Assembly (NCBI GenBank): GCA_001650895.1
Contig: LXYH01000021.1
Location: 23,020-87,019, forward strand
DNA: 64,000 nucleotides
DNA from: Rhodobacteraceae bacterium EhC02
Lineage (GTDB): Bacteria > Pseudomonadota > Alphaproteobacteria > Rhodobacterales > Rhodobacteraceae
Direction of reading: 5' to 3'
A program made the position numbers and the translations under genes. The notes beneath the pieces are model-generated. The model saw only the letters and a program-made list of their open reading frames with translations. It searched no databases and was not told the DNA's origin. Shown piece by piece: positions 53,969 to 62,810 of this stretch (its first letter is position 1; each line of letters starts with the position of its first letter).

Positions 53969-54352
53969 TCAGGGTTTGGTGGGCCCCGCCGGTGCGGGGG
54001 CCGGGGCCGGTGCGGGGGCCGGTGCCGGGGCCGGTGCTGGTGTCGCGCCGGGGATCGACTGGCTGCCGTAGCCCTGGCCGTAGGTTTCCATCTTGATCAC
54101 CGCCAGCGTGCCGGGATCAAGCTCGACCTCGATCTTGCGGCCTTCGCGGTCGCGGCCCTCGATCTCGTAGCAGCCGTCATCGACCTTGAACTCGCGGATT
54201 GTCCAGCCGTTGTCCTGGGCCAGTTTCATCACCGCCTCGCGCGATTGCCACTGTTCGCGCGCCACGAAACAATCGTCATCGCTGGCCAGCGCAGCGCCCG
54301 CGGGAATCAGGGCAACAAGGGCAAGGGTCGTCATCAACTTGGTCATCGTCAT
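53969..54352 (-). CDS. Secreted PepSY-domain protein 1 with Pro-Ala tail
   Basis: A 127-aa exported protein: signal peptide (MTTLALVALIPAGAALA), an acidic start (SDDDCF), a PepSY domain (EAVMKLAQDNGWTIREFKVD, DGCYEIEGRDREGRKIEVEL, DPGTLAVIKME) and a Pro-Ala repeat tail encoded by low-complexity GGGGCC-type DNA. PepSY domains inhibit proteases or bind small metals/ligands outside the cytoplasm. Two cysteines (the DDC and DGCY ones) match those in PepSY 2. It has its own copy of the composite operator 49 bases before its start. Confidence 0.88.
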   Translation of the reverse strand: MTMTKLMTTLALVALIPAGAALASDDDCFVAREQWQSREAVMKLAQDNGWTIREFKVDDGCYEIEGRDREGRKIEVELDPGTLAVIKMETYGQGYGSQSIPGATPAPAPAPAPAPAPAPAPAGPTKP

Positions 54353-54400
54353 CGCAGGTCTCCTTTTCTGTCTCTGCTGAAGACACATTCCCCCCTCGGG

Positions 54401-54449
54401 CTGAGCGTTTCCTGACGGCGGCGACGATTCTGCTTCAGCCAGCCGTCAG
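54401..54449. promoter_or_regulatory. Composite operator copy B (upstream of PepSY 1)
   Basis: Four half-sites: CTGAGC (54401), CTGACG (54412), CTTCAG (54433) and CGTCAG (54444). The first two are direct repeats with an 11-bp period; the last two are the same pair inverted; the gap between pairs is 15 bases. Spacing is identical to copy A at 55611-55659. The 11-bp direct repeat is the classic form of an OmpR-family response-regulator site. Binding is inferred. Confidence 0.72.
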
Positions 54450-54465
54450 CAAAGGGCCTGCATGA

Positions 54466-54498
54466 CAAAAAAAGACCCCGCCAGGATGTGGCGGGGTC
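54466..54498 (-). terminator. Terminator of the PepSY 2-cytochrome b561 transcript
   Basis: A perfect 9-bp stem (54474-54482 with 54490-54498), with a U run on the minus strand (54467-54473), 51 bases past the cytochrome stop codon. It isolates PepSY 1 from the b561 gene. Confidence 0.88.
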
Positions 54499-54549
54499 AG
54501 GTTTCAGGGGCAACGGGGACGCGTACCCCTGCCGGGAAGCCTTGCCGGA

Positions 54550-55242
54550 TCAGGTGATATCGCCAGGGCCGGCGGCGCGCTTGTCGCCCGTGACCATGGC
54601 CAGCGGCAGGTTCTCGTGATGGCGGAAAGAGGCCAGGACAACACCGCCGACATGCAGGGCCGCCAGAAGCAGCAGAAGGTTCGCCAGCACCTCATGCACC
54701 TCTTCCAGCGCCTCGTTCGCACCCTCGCCGCGCCATGCGGTGACCACGTCATGATCGTCGTGATCTTCATCGGCAAAGGCCGGGGCCACGATCTGCGGCA
54801 GGGACGGCAGCATCGCGACGCGATCGGGCTCGGCCATCAGCCAGCCGGTAAAGGCGGTGCCGGACAGGGTCAGCAACAGCGCGACGATCATCGCGGCCCC
54901 TGCCGGGTTATGGCCAAGGTAACGCCGCTCGCGGCCAGCGATCATGTCGCCCAGATAGGCCAGCGTGGCCCGCGGCCCCTTGAGGAAGGCGGCAAAGCGC
55001 GCATGGCGCGATCCGACCAGCCCCCAGAGCAGGCGGAACGCCACCAGCCCTGCGACCGCATAACCCGCAACCTCGTGGATCTGCTGCACCTCGTCCGCAG
55101 TCAGCCAGGCCACCGCGACGGCCAGCACGACACCCCAGTGAAACACCCGCACCAGCGGATCCCAGACGCGCACCCGCGCCGCCTGCGCCCCGTCGCCCGG
55201 GCCGTCATGGCCCTGCTCGTCATCTGCCAGAAGATCAATCAT
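54550..55242 (-). CDS. Cytochrome b561 family protein
   Basis: A 230-aa di-heme membrane cytochrome with four spans (FHWGVVLAVAVAWL, GYAVAGLVAFRLLWG, AAMIVALLLTLSGTAFTGWLM, LANLLLLLAALHVGGVVLAS) and histidines at the span ends (VFHWG, QIHEVAG, LHVGG and FRHHEN). A loop ADEDHDDHD near residue 165 is rich in Asp and His and could bind metal. Probably electron transfer from quinol to an extracytoplasmic acceptor. Its ATG lies in the last codons of PepSY 2 (8-base overlap), so the two are coupled. Confidence 0.87.
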   Translation of the reverse strand: MIDLLADDEQGHDGPGDGAQAARVRVWDPLVRVFHWGVVLAVAVAWLTADEVQQIHEVAGYAVAGLVAFRLLWGLVGSRHARFAAFLKGPRATLAYLGDMIAGRERRYLGHNPAGAAMIVALLLTLSGTAFTGWLMAEPDRVAMLPSLPQIVAPAFADEDHDDHDVVTAWRGEGANEALEEVHEVLANLLLLLAALHVGGVVLASFRHHENLPLAMVTGDKRAAGPGDIT

Positions 55243-55564
55243 CGTCGCTATCCTTTCTGTCACGACCACGGGACTTTTCCCGGTGATCGTCATCGTCATC
55301 GAATTCCATCTCGATGACCGCCAGCGTGGCGGGATCGAGGGTCACCTCGATGCGCCGCCCCTGGGCATCGGTGCCGTCAAGCTCGTAGCAGCCGTCATCG
55401 ATCTTGATCCGGCGCAGGGTCCAGCCCTGTTCCTGCGCCCACTGCACCACGCGGTCGCGCGGCTGCCACTCGGCAAGGGGGGCATAGCAATCGTCATCAT
55501 CCGCCAAGGCCACACCGGCCGGCACCGTCACAAGCAAAACGAGAATCTTAAGAATGTCCTTCAT
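55235..55564 (-). CDS. Secreted PepSY-domain protein 2 with acidic tail
   Basis: A 109-aa exported protein homologous to PepSY 1: signal peptide (LKILVLLVTVPAGVALA), DDDDCYAPLAEWQPRDRVVQ, WAQEQGWTLRRIKIDDGCYE and DPATLAVIEME. Instead of a Pro-Ala tail it ends in Asp/Arg/Lys-rich DDDDDHREKSRG. The two PepSY proteins share both cysteines. It is the first gene of a coupled pair with the b561 gene and lies 140 bases from the divergent response regulator, across operator copy A. Confidence 0.88.
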   Translation of the reverse strand: MKDILKILVLLVTVPAGVALADDDDCYAPLAEWQPRDRVVQWAQEQGWTLRRIKIDDGCYELDGTDAQGRRIEVTLDPATLAVIEMEFDDDDDHREKSRGRDRKDSDDD

Positions 55565-55610
55565 GGATCACACTCCGTTTCGTGACCGTGGCCCTTCTTG
55601 CGCCGCGAAG

Positions 55611-55659
55611 CTGACGGGAACCTGACGGATCGCACGCGATGTCGTCAGTCTTGCGTCAG
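55611..55659. promoter_or_regulatory. Composite operator copy A (between PepSY 2 and the response regulator)
   Basis: Half-sites CTGACG (55611), CTGACG (55622), CGTCAG (55643) and CGTCAG (55654): two 11-bp-period direct repeats facing each other across 15 bases, 47 bases from the PepSY 2 start and 46 bases from the response-regulator start. The symmetry would let one dimer serve each divergent promoter. Identical spacing to copy B. Confidence 0.75.
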
Positions 55660-55704
55660 GTCCGCGCGCGATGGAAGATCGCAACCGGAAAGGCGGAACC
55701 GACC

Positions 55705-56364
55705 ATGCGCATCCTTCTGATCGAAGACGACACCATCCTTGGGCAGGCCGTGCGCGACCAGATCGCAGCCGACGGGCATTCGGTGGATTGGGTCAACCGG
55801 CTGGACGCGGCGGGTGATGCCATCCGTGCGACGGCCTTCGATCTGATCCTGCTGGACCTGATGCTGCCCGACGGGCGCGGGATAGGCTTTCTCAAGACCC
55901 TGCGCGCAGGCGGCGACGTGACGCCGGTGATCATCCTGACGGCGCTGGACCAGGTGTCGGACCGGATCGAGGGGCTGAATGCGGGGGCCGATGACTACCT
56001 GGTCAAGCCTTTCGACCTGTCCGAACTGTCGGCGCGGATCGGCTCGGTCGCGCGGCGCTACAGCGGCAATCCGAATCCGATCATCACCCATGGTCCGCTT
56101 CAGGTCGATCTTGCCGCGCGCAGCGTTCTGCTGAACGGGCGGGCGGTCGTGCTGACCGCGCGCGAATGGGCCCTCTTCGAGGCGTTTCTGGCCCGGCCGG
56201 GCCAGTTGCTGTCCAAGGCGCAGCTGGAAGAAAAGCTTTATGCCTTCGACACCGAGATCGAAAGCAACACGATCGAGGTGCATGTCAGCCGCCTGCGCAA
56301 GAAGCTGGGGGCCGGGATCATCGAAACACAGCGCGGCCTTGGCTACAGGCTGGGGCGCGGATGA
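55705..56364 (+). CDS. OmpR-family response regulator
   Basis: 219 aa: receiver domain with phospho-acceptor Asp51 (ILLDLMLPDGRG), acidic pair Asp8-Asp9 and conserved Lys in YLVKPFD, and a C-terminal winged helix (LTAREWALFEAFLARPGQLL, VSRLRKKLG). ATG 55705 follows AAAGGCGGAA. Coupled to the kinase by ATGA. The most likely target is the composite operator before it and before PepSY 1. Confidence 0.92.
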   Translation: MRILLIEDDTILGQAVRDQIAADGHSVDWVNRLDAAGDAIRATAFDLILLDLMLPDGRGIGFLKTLRAGGDVTPVIILTALDQVSDRIEGLNAGADDYLVKPFDLSELSARIGSVARRYSGNPNPIITHGPLQVDLAARSVLLNGRAVVLTAREWALFEAFLARPGQLLSKAQLEEKLYAFDTEIESNTIEVHVSRLRKKLGAGIIETQRGLGYRLGRG

Positions 56365-57695
56365 GGGCGCCGCGCAGCCTGCAGGGACGGCTGGCGCTCT
56401 GGCTGGGGGCGGGGCTGATGGTGCTGTGGATCGCGGCTGCATCGGTGACGGCGCTGCTGGCTCGCCAGCAGATGAACGAGGTGTTCGATTCCGCCCTTGC
56501 CGCCACGGCCCAGCGCCTTTTGCCGCTGGTGGTGGTGGACATCATCGGGCGCGAAGAGGAAGGCATCACCCAGCGGCTGGCCGCCATCCCCGAGAATGAC
56601 GCCTATTTCACCTATCTGGTGCGCGACGATCAGGACCGTATCCTGCTGCAATCCTTTTCCGCCGAGCCTGCCAGTTTTCCCGAGTGGGACGGGCCGGGAT
56701 TTCGCGAAACGGCCACCCATCGCCTTTATGGGGTGGCGGCGCTGCAAGGCACGATCCGCGTGACCGTGGCCGAACCGCTGGCGCACCGCGCCTCGGTCGC
56801 GCGCGAGATCCAGCTGGGTCTCGGCCTGCCCCTGCTGGTCGTGGTGCCGCTGGCGCTGGCGGCGATCATCCTGACCTTGCGCGCGAACCTTGCCCCGCTC
56901 AACCGGTTCCGCGACCGGCTGGCCGACCGCACGATGCATGATCTGTCCGCGATCCCGATCACCGATCTGCCGGCGGAACTTGCGCCGGTGGGGGCCACGC
57001 TGAACGAACTGCTGGCCCGGCTGGACGCCGCCTTTCAGGCCGAACGCGGCTTTGCCGCCAATGCCGCGCATGAGCTGCGCACGCCCCTTGCCGGGGCCAT
57101 CGCGCAGGTGCAGCGCCTGCAGGCGGAAACCACCGATCCCGCGACGCGTCAGCGCGCGGCGGAAATCGAGACATCGCTCAAGCGCCTGACCGGCCTGTCG
57201 TCCAAGTTGCTGGAACTGTCGCGCGCCGAGGGCGCCCCCCTGCGCAGCGCCCAGACCTACGATCTGCGGCCCGTCTTCGGCATGCTTGTGGATGATCTTG
57301 CGCGCCTGCCCGGCGGGGGGCGCATCGCCGCGCACCTGCCCGATCAGGCGGTGCCGACCGATATCGACCCCGATGCCGTTGGCATCGTGCTGCGTAACCT
57401 GGTCGAAAACGCCCTACGCCATGGCGCGCCGGATGCGCCCATCGCGGTCGAACTGGGCGAGAATGGCAGCCTGCGCGTGGCCAATGACGGCCCTGCCGTC
57501 GCGCCGGACAGCCTGAAGCGCCTGACCGGACGGTTCGAGCGCGGGGCAGCATCATCGACAGGCAGCGGGCTGGGGCTGTCCATCGTCGCGGCCATTGCCG
57601 AACGGCTGGGGGCCGCGCTGGTCGTGACATCCCCCCGCAAGGGTGCGGCGTCGGGCTTCGAGGTCACTTTCACCCCGCAACCGCCTGCCGCGTGA
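56361..57695 (+). CDS. Sensor histidine kinase
   Basis: 444 aa: first membrane span (LWLGAGLMVLWIAAASVTALL), a periplasmic loop of about 110 residues, second span (LPLLVVVPLALAAIILTL), dimerisation domain with His237 (NAAHELRTPLAG) and HATPase domain (NLVENALRHGAPD, FERG...STGSGLGLSIV). Group of QseC/TctE-like kinases. The periplasmic loop should sense something the PepSY proteins or b561 handle; the signal is unknown. Confidence 0.92.
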   Translation: MRAPRSLQGRLALWLGAGLMVLWIAAASVTALLARQQMNEVFDSALAATAQRLLPLVVVDIIGREEEGITQRLAAIPENDAYFTYLVRDDQDRILLQSFSAEPASFPEWDGPGFRETATHRLYGVAALQGTIRVTVAEPLAHRASVAREIQLGLGLPLLVVVPLALAAIILTLRANLAPLNRFRDRLADRTMHDLSAIPITDLPAELAPVGATLNELLARLDAAFQAERGFAANAAHELRTPLAGAIAQVQRLQAETTDPATRQRAAEIETSLKRLTGLSSKLLELSRAEGAPLRSAQTYDLRPVFGMLVDDLARLPGGGRIAAHLPDQAVPTDIDPDAVGIVLRNLVENALRHGAPDAPIAVELGENGSLRVANDGPAVAPDSLKRLTGRFERGAASSTGSGLGLSIVAAIAERLGAALVVTSPRKGAASGFEVTFTPQPPAA

Positions 57696-57738
57696 CTGGC
57701 CTGCGGCCGTCGGTTGTCGGTCCTCAGTCTGCCAGTCG

Positions 57739-58527
57739 TCAGTCTGCCAGATCGGTGAACAGGTTGTCGTTCTCGACGAAATCCAGCCGATCCTGTTCGA
57801 TCGTGCCCTGGTTGATGTCGCGGGTTTCCACCCGCCCGTCACCATAGCCCACGATCACGATATCGCAGATGTCGATGAAAAGGCCGTTTTCCACCACGCC
57901 GGGCACCTGGTTCAGCACCATCGCCAGCTGACGGGCATTGCCGATGCGGTTCAGGTGCAGGTCAAGGATGTGATTGCCCTCATCCGTGATGAAGGGGCGA
58001 TCGCCATTCATGCGCAGCGTCACGTCGCGGCCCAGAACGTCCATCGAGATCAGCATTTCCTCGACCAGGGCGCGGGTGGTCTGCCAGCCGAAGGGGATCA
58101 CCTCGATGGGCAGCGGGAAGGCGCCCAGCGTCTCGACCTCCTTGCCGACATCGGCGATCACGATCATCTGGTCGGATGCCGTGGCCACGATCTTTTCCTG
58201 CAGCAGCGCGCCGCCGCCGCCCTTGATCAGGTTCAGATCGCCGTCGAATTCATCCGCCCCGTCGATCGTCAGGTCCAGCCATTTCGCCTCGTCCAGGCTG
58301 ATCACCTCGATGCCCACCTCGCGCGCCAGCGCCGCGGTACGGGTCGATGTGGGCACGCCCTTGATCTTCAGCCCGTCATCGCGCACCAGCTCGCCCAGGC
58401 AGCGCACCATCCAGGCCGCGGTCGATCCGGTACCCAAGCCCACGCGCATCCCGTCCTCGACATAATCCACCGCGCGTTTGGCGGCAACGAACTTGGCCTT
58501 GTCGATGGGTGACAATTCTCCGGGCAT
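57739..58527 (-). CDS. rpiA: Ribose-5-phosphate isomerase A
   Basis: Interconverts ribose-5-phosphate and ribulose-5-phosphate in the pentose phosphate pathway. 262 aa, with GLGTGSTAAWMVRCLG, DGADEFDGDLNLIKGGGGAL (catalytic Asp) and the KEVETLGAFPLPIEV stretch. A duplicated CAGTCTGCCAG stands just past its end. Convergent with the kinase gene, divergent from the GST. Confidence 0.96.
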   Translation of the reverse strand: MPGELSPIDKAKFVAAKRAVDYVEDGMRVGLGTGSTAAWMVRCLGELVRDDGLKIKGVPTSTRTAALAREVGIEVISLDEAKWLDLTIDGADEFDGDLNLIKGGGGALLQEKIVATASDQMIVIADVGKEVETLGAFPLPIEVIPFGWQTTRALVEEMLISMDVLGRDVTLRMNGDRPFITDEGNHILDLHLNRIGNARQLAMVLNQVPGVVENGLFIDICDIVIVGYGDGRVETRDINQGTIEQDRLDFVENDNLFTDLAD

Positions 58528-58683
58528 GGCAGCGACTCCGTCTGGTTCTGTGGCGGTTGGGGGCGGTTATAGGAAAGTTGCGCCCCCGGTGCGAGGGGGC
58601 AATCGCGACGATTTGCGCGAAAGCTGCGGCAGGCGTCGTTTTCCGGTGGTGCATCCGCGCCGATTTGACGTCAGATTGCGCGC

Positions 58684-59400
58684 ATGACGCATCCCTACCG
58701 CCTGCATTACGCCCCTGACAACGCCTCGCTGATCGTGCGGCTGGCGCTGGAGGAGATGCGTCTGCCCTATGAGGCCGTGCTGGTGGATCGGCGCGTCGCG
58801 GCGCAGCGATCCGCGCGTTACCTGGCGCTGAACCCCCATGGCCGCATCCCGGTTCTGGAAACACCTGACGGCGCGATTTTCGAAACCGGGGCGATCCTGC
58901 TCTGGCTGGCGGATCGCCACCGAACGGAAGCCTGCGCCATGATGCCGCCCTGCGACCATCCCGACCGGACTCATGCCCTGAAATGGCTGTTCTTTCTGTC
59001 CAACACGCTGCATGCCGAACTGAGGATGCTGTTCTACCCCGCGCTATACGTGGGCGACGATCCCGCCCATCAGGCCGCGCTGCGTGCGCGCCTGCAAGGG
59101 TCGCTGACAACGCATCTGGCGCGGCTGGACACGGCGGCGGCGGCAGGCCACGCCTGGCTTAACGGGGCCGCGCCCAGCATCCTGGACTATTATCTTGCGA
59201 CCTGCCTGCGCTGGATCGCGCTTTACCCGGTCGATCTGGCCGGCTGGCGGGACCGGACCGCCACACCGCATCTTGAGGCGCTTTGCGCCCGGATCGAGAC
59301 GCGGGCGGCGACCGCGATCTGCGCGCGGGCCGAAGGTCTGGGCCCCCATCCTTTCACCCAACCTGCCTATCCCACTCCACCCGAAGGAAGTGCCCTGTAA
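58684..59400 (+). CDS. Glutathione S-transferase family protein
   Basis: 238 aa. An N-terminal thioredoxin-like domain (YRLHYAPDNASLIVRLALEEM, NPHGRIPVLETPDGAIFETG) with the GSH-binding cis-proline Pro in RIPVL and the Glu-Thr loop, and a helical C-terminal domain (ALKWLFFLSNTLHAELRM). An Asn/Ser (DNAS) stands where a catalytic Ser or Tyr is usual. Its TAA overlaps the sdaA ATG (TAATG), so both are co-expressed; no direct biochemical link is known to me. Confidence 0.88.
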   Translation: MTHPYRLHYAPDNASLIVRLALEEMRLPYEAVLVDRRVAAQRSARYLALNPHGRIPVLETPDGAIFETGAILLWLADRHRTEACAMMPPCDHPDRTHALKWLFFLSNTLHAELRMLFYPALYVGDDPAHQAALRARLQGSLTTHLARLDTAAAAGHAWLNGAAPSILDYYLATCLRWIALYPVDLAGWRDRTATPHLEALCARIETRAATAICARAEGLGPHPFTQPAYPTPPEGSAL

Positions 59401-60773
59401 TGTTCCTGTCCGTCTTCGAGATGTTCAAGGTCGGCATCGGCCCCTCGTCCTCGCATACCATGGGGCCGATGGTGGCCGCCGCGCGGTTTCTGGACCTGCT
59501 GCGCAGCCAGCCCTTCACCGCGCATGGGCTGCGCGCCTCGCTGCATGGCAGCCTGGCCTTCACGGGCGTGGGCCATGCCACCGACCGCGCCACGATCCTG
59601 GGCCTGGCCGGGTTGAAGCCCGACACCTATGACCACGAAAAGGCCGAGGCGCTGATGATCAGCATCCGCGACACCAAGACCATCGAGGTCGAGGGGCTGC
59701 CGCCGCTGCATTTCGATCCGCTGGCCGATCTGGTCTTTGATTTCGGCCCCGCCCTGCCCGGCCATGCCAACGGGATGAAGCTGATGGCGACCGATGCCCA
59801 GGGCGACGTGATCCTGCGCGAGACCTATTATTCCATCGGCGGCGGCTTCGTGATGACCGAGGCCGAACTGGCCGCAGGCAAGGATACGGACGATGGTCCG
59901 CCCGTGCCCTATCCGTTCAAATCCGCCGCCGAGATGCTGGAGATGGCAAAGGCTTCGGGCCTGAGCATTGCGCAGATGAAACGCGCCAACGAGGTCTCGC
60001 GCCGCCCGCGCGAGGCGCTGGACAAGGGCATCGGCCGCATCTGGCAGGTGATGAACGACTGCATCGAGCGCGGGCTGGAACATGACGGCATCCTGCCCGG
60101 CGGCCTGAAGGTGCGCCGCCGCGCGCGGGGCATCCATCAGGCGCTGCTGGCCGAACGCGGGCTGAACCTGACGGCGCCCCATGTCATCAATGACTGGATG
60201 AGCACCTATGCCATGGCCGTGAACGAGGAAAACGCCGCAGGCGGCCAGGTGGTGACCGCGCCGACGAATGGCGCGGCAGGCGTGATGCCCGCCGTGATCC
60301 GCTACTGGCTGGATCATGTGCCGGGCGCCAATCCCGCGCGGGTGGACGAATTCCTGCTGACCGCCGCCGCCATCGGGGGCCTGGTGAAATACAACGCCTC
60401 GATCTCGGGCGCGGAGGCGGGTTGCCAGGCCGAGGTCGGCAGTGCCGCCGCCATGGCCGCCGCCGGGCTTTGCGCCGTGCTGGGCGGTAGCCCCGAGCAG
60501 ATCGAGAATGCCGCCGAGATCGCGCTGGAGCATCACCTGGGCATGACCTGCGATCCGGTCAAGGGGCTGGTGCAGGTGCCCTGTATCGAACGCAACGGGC
60601 TGGGCGCGATCAAGGCGGTGTCGGCCGCATCGCTGGCCATGCGCGGGGACGGGCAGCACCTTGTCTCGCTGGATGTGTGCATCGAGACCATGCGCCAGAC
60701 GGGTGCGGACATGTCGGAAAAATACAAGGAAACATCGCTGGGCGGGCTGGCGGTGAATGTGCCCAACTGCTGA
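59400..60773 (+). CDS. sdaA: L-serine ammonia-lyase (iron-sulfur type)
   Basis: Converts serine to pyruvate and ammonia. 457 aa single-chain form: beta domain starting [20 protein letters not shown] and alpha domain with cluster cysteines in [12 protein letters not shown] and [20 protein letters not shown]. An oxygen-sensitive 4Fe-4S enzyme. Translationally coupled to the GST. Confidence 0.96.
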   Translation: MFLSVFEMFKVGIGPSSSHTMGPMVAAARFLDLLRSQPFTAHGLRASLHGSLAFTGVGHATDRATILGLAGLKPDTYDHEKAEALMISIRDTKTIEVEGLPPLHFDPLADLVFDFGPALPGHANGMKLMATDAQGDVILRETYYSIGGGFVMTEAELAAGKDTDDGPPVPYPFKSAAEMLEMAKASGLSIAQMKRANEVSRRPREALDKGIGRIWQVMNDCIERGLEHDGILPGGLKVRRRARGIHQALLAERGLNLTAPHVINDWMSTYAMAVNEENAAGGQVVTAPTNGAAGVMPAVIRYWLDHVPGANPARVDEFLLTAAAIGGLVKYNASISGAEAGCQAEVGSAAAMAAAGLCAVLGGSPEQIENAAEIALEHHLGMTCDPVKGLVQVPCIERNGLGAIKAVSAASLAMRGDGQHLVSLDVCIETMRQTGADMSEKYKETSLGGLAVNVPNC

Positions 60774-60872
60774 TCTGCGGCGCGGGCGCGGAATTCGGGG
60801 CATTTGAAGAACGATGAAAGACGCGTCGCATTTGGAATGGCAGGCGGGCGCAGGCCGCGCTAGAGCCCGGAC

Positions 60873-61805
60873 ATGAGCGACGCGCGCACCCCTGCTATGC
60901 CCTATCTGAACGACCGCATCGTGTTGGGCGTGGTGCTGATGCTGGGCTTCTGCCTGACAGCGCCGCTGATCGATGTGGCCTCGAAACTGGCGGCCCAGAC
61001 CATTCCGGTGGGACAGGTGACAACCGCGCGTTTCATCGTGCAGGGCCTGCTGATGCTGCCGCTGTGCCTGCTGCTGGGTCACGGATTGCGGCTGCCGCCG
61101 GGCGTCCTGTCGCGGCTGGTGCTGCGCGCGCTGTTTCTGATCCTGTCGACCTATTTCTTCGTGGCGGCCGTCAAGGTGATGCCCATCGCCGATGCGCTGG
61201 TGATCGCCTTCGTCGAACCCTTCATCCTGCTGTTGCTTGGCAAATACCTGTTCGCCGAAGAGGTGGGGCCGCGCCGGCTTGGGGCCAGCGTGGTGGGCTT
61301 TGCGGGCGCGCTGCTGGTGATCCAGCCAAGTTTCGCGGCCTTCGGGCTGGTGGCGCTGTTTCCGCTGGGCACGGCCTTCTTCTTTGCGTTCTACATGCTG
61401 GTGACGCGCAGCCTGTCGCGGCAGATGCATCCGGTGCCGATGCAGTTCCACACCTCGACCGTCGCGGCGGCGATCTGCCTGCCCGTGATGTTTCTGGGAA
61501 CCGGGATCGAGATCCCGACGATCAGCCCGGTCTGGCCGGAAGGGATCGAATGGACCTGGCTTTTCGCCGTGGGCGCGGCCTCGGCGCTGGCGCATCTGAT
61601 GATCAGCTATGCGCTGCGCTATGCGCCCTCGGCCACGGTGGCGCCGCTGCATTACCTGGAAATCCTCAGCGCGGTGGCCTTTGGCTGGCTGTTCTTTTCC
61701 GACCTTCCCAATGCGATGACCTTCGCGGGCATGGCCGTGATCACGGCGTCGGGGCTTTACATCTTTCACCGCGAACGCGTTGTGGAACGTGAAAAGCGGG
61801 GCTGA
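60873..61805 (+). CDS. EamA-family (DMT) transporter (tandem copy 1)
   Basis: 310 aa, ten spans, two EamA repeats (APLIDVASKLAAQTIPVGQV, then LAHLMISYALRYAPSATVAP). Very similar in order and many blocks to the next gene (VGPRRL, LLVIQPSFA, SATVAPLHYLEI), so the two are tandem duplicates. Substrate unknown. Confidence 0.88.
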   Translation: MSDARTPAMPYLNDRIVLGVVLMLGFCLTAPLIDVASKLAAQTIPVGQVTTARFIVQGLLMLPLCLLLGHGLRLPPGVLSRLVLRALFLILSTYFFVAAVKVMPIADALVIAFVEPFILLLLGKYLFAEEVGPRRLGASVVGFAGALLVIQPSFAAFGLVALFPLGTAFFFAFYMLVTRSLSRQMHPVPMQFHTSTVAAAICLPVMFLGTGIEIPTISPVWPEGIEWTWLFAVGAASALAHLMISYALRYAPSATVAPLHYLEILSAVAFGWLFFSDLPNAMTFAGMAVITASGLYIFHRERVVEREKRG

Positions 61806-61868
61806 CCCCGGCCTCATGTCCGGCAAGGGCGATTGCCATTCCCGCCGCCCCCTCCTAGCCTGCCGCGC

Positions 61869-62810
61869 ATGAGCGTGATCCATCCCCCCGACCGGCCCAT
61901 GCTGGGCATCCTGCTGATGCTGGGCTTTTGCGCGGTCGCGCCGCTGGCCGATGCGCTGGCCAAGATCCTGGGCGAGACGGTGCCCCTGCTGATGGCGGTC
62001 TTTGCCCGATTCGCGGTGCAGGCGCTTGTGCTGGCGCCGCTGGTGCTGACCACGGGGCGTGTCTGGCGGCTGCGGGGGCGGATGCTGCGGCTGGTGATCC
62101 TGCGCACAGCACTGCATATCGCGGGGATCACGCTGATGTTCAGCGCGCTGAAATACCTGGCCCTGGCCGATGCGATCGCCATTGCCTTCGTGATGCCCTT
62201 CGTATTGCTGCTGCTGGGCCATACCATCCTGGGCGAGGAGGTCGGCCCCCGCCGCCTGATCGCCTGTATCGTGGGCTTCATCGGCACCTTGCTGGTGATC
62301 CAGCCCAGCTTTGCCGAGGTCGGCTGGCCCGCCTTGCTGCCGGTCGGTGTGGCGGTGGTCTTTGCGGCCTTCATCCTGGTCACCCGCCTTGTGGCGCGTG
62401 ATACAGACCCGATCGGGTTGCAGGCGGTCAGCGGGATCATGGCAAGCTGCGTGCTTTTGCCTGTCCTGCTGATCTTCGGCGGCGTCGATACGGGACCCGC
62501 CGCGCTGCGGCTGGTGATACCCTCGGGGCAGGACTGGGCGCTGCTGATCGGGGTCGGTCTGCTGGGCACGGTCGGTCACCTGCTGATGACATGGTCGCTG
62601 CGCTTTGCGCCATCGGCAACACTGGCGCCGATGCAATACCTAGAAATCCCGTTCGCCACGCTGATCGGCTGGCTGATCTGGCGCGACCTGCCCGATGGGC
62701 TGGCGGCCCTGGGCATCACCGTCACGGTGGCCTCGGGTCTTTACATCGTGTTGCGTGAACGCCAGTTGAGCAGCGCGAGCGCGGCGCGCGCCGTTCAGTC
62801 CCAGCCGTAG
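61869..62810 (+). CDS. EamA-family (DMT) transporter (tandem copy 2)
   Basis: 313 aa, paralogue of the preceding gene (shared GVVLMLGFC/GILLMLGFC openings, VGPRRL, LLVIQPSFA, LRFAPSATLAPMQYLEIPFA). ATG 61869 is used. Two adjacent DMT copies may form a heteromer or have separate specificities. The 3' end overlaps the convergent thiN gene by 16 bases. Confidence 0.88.
   Translation: MSVIHPPDRPMLGILLMLGFCAVAPLADALAKILGETVPLLMAVFARFAVQALVLAPLVLTTGRVWRLRGRMLRLVILRTALHIAGITLMFSALKYLALADAIAIAFVMPFVLLLLGHTILGEEVGPRRLIACIVGFIGTLLVIQPSFAEVGWPALLPVGVAVVFAAFILVTRLVARDTDPIGLQAVSGIMASCVLLPVLLIFGGVDTGPAALRLVIPSGQDWALLIGVGLLGTVGHLLMTWSLRFAPSATLAPMQYLEIPFATLIGWLIWRDLPDGLAALGITVTVASGLYIVLRERQLSSASAARAVQSQP

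Noticed and set aside
53985..54050. Repetitive GGGGCC-type DNA that could be taken for a short repeat array
   Set aside because: It encodes the Pro-Ala tail of PepSY 1; there are no spacers, so it is not CRISPR.
57715..57750. Short duplicated CAGTCTGCCAG at the end of rpiA
   Set aside because: A small tandem duplication of non-coding DNA overlapping the stop codon; no sign of function or mobility.
59367..62636. A very long open frame (1089 codons) on the minus strand across sdaA and the first EamA gene
   Set aside because: It lies antisense to two well-identified genes, has repetitive His/Gln/Gly-rich composition typical of a high-GC shadow frame, and no domain signature.
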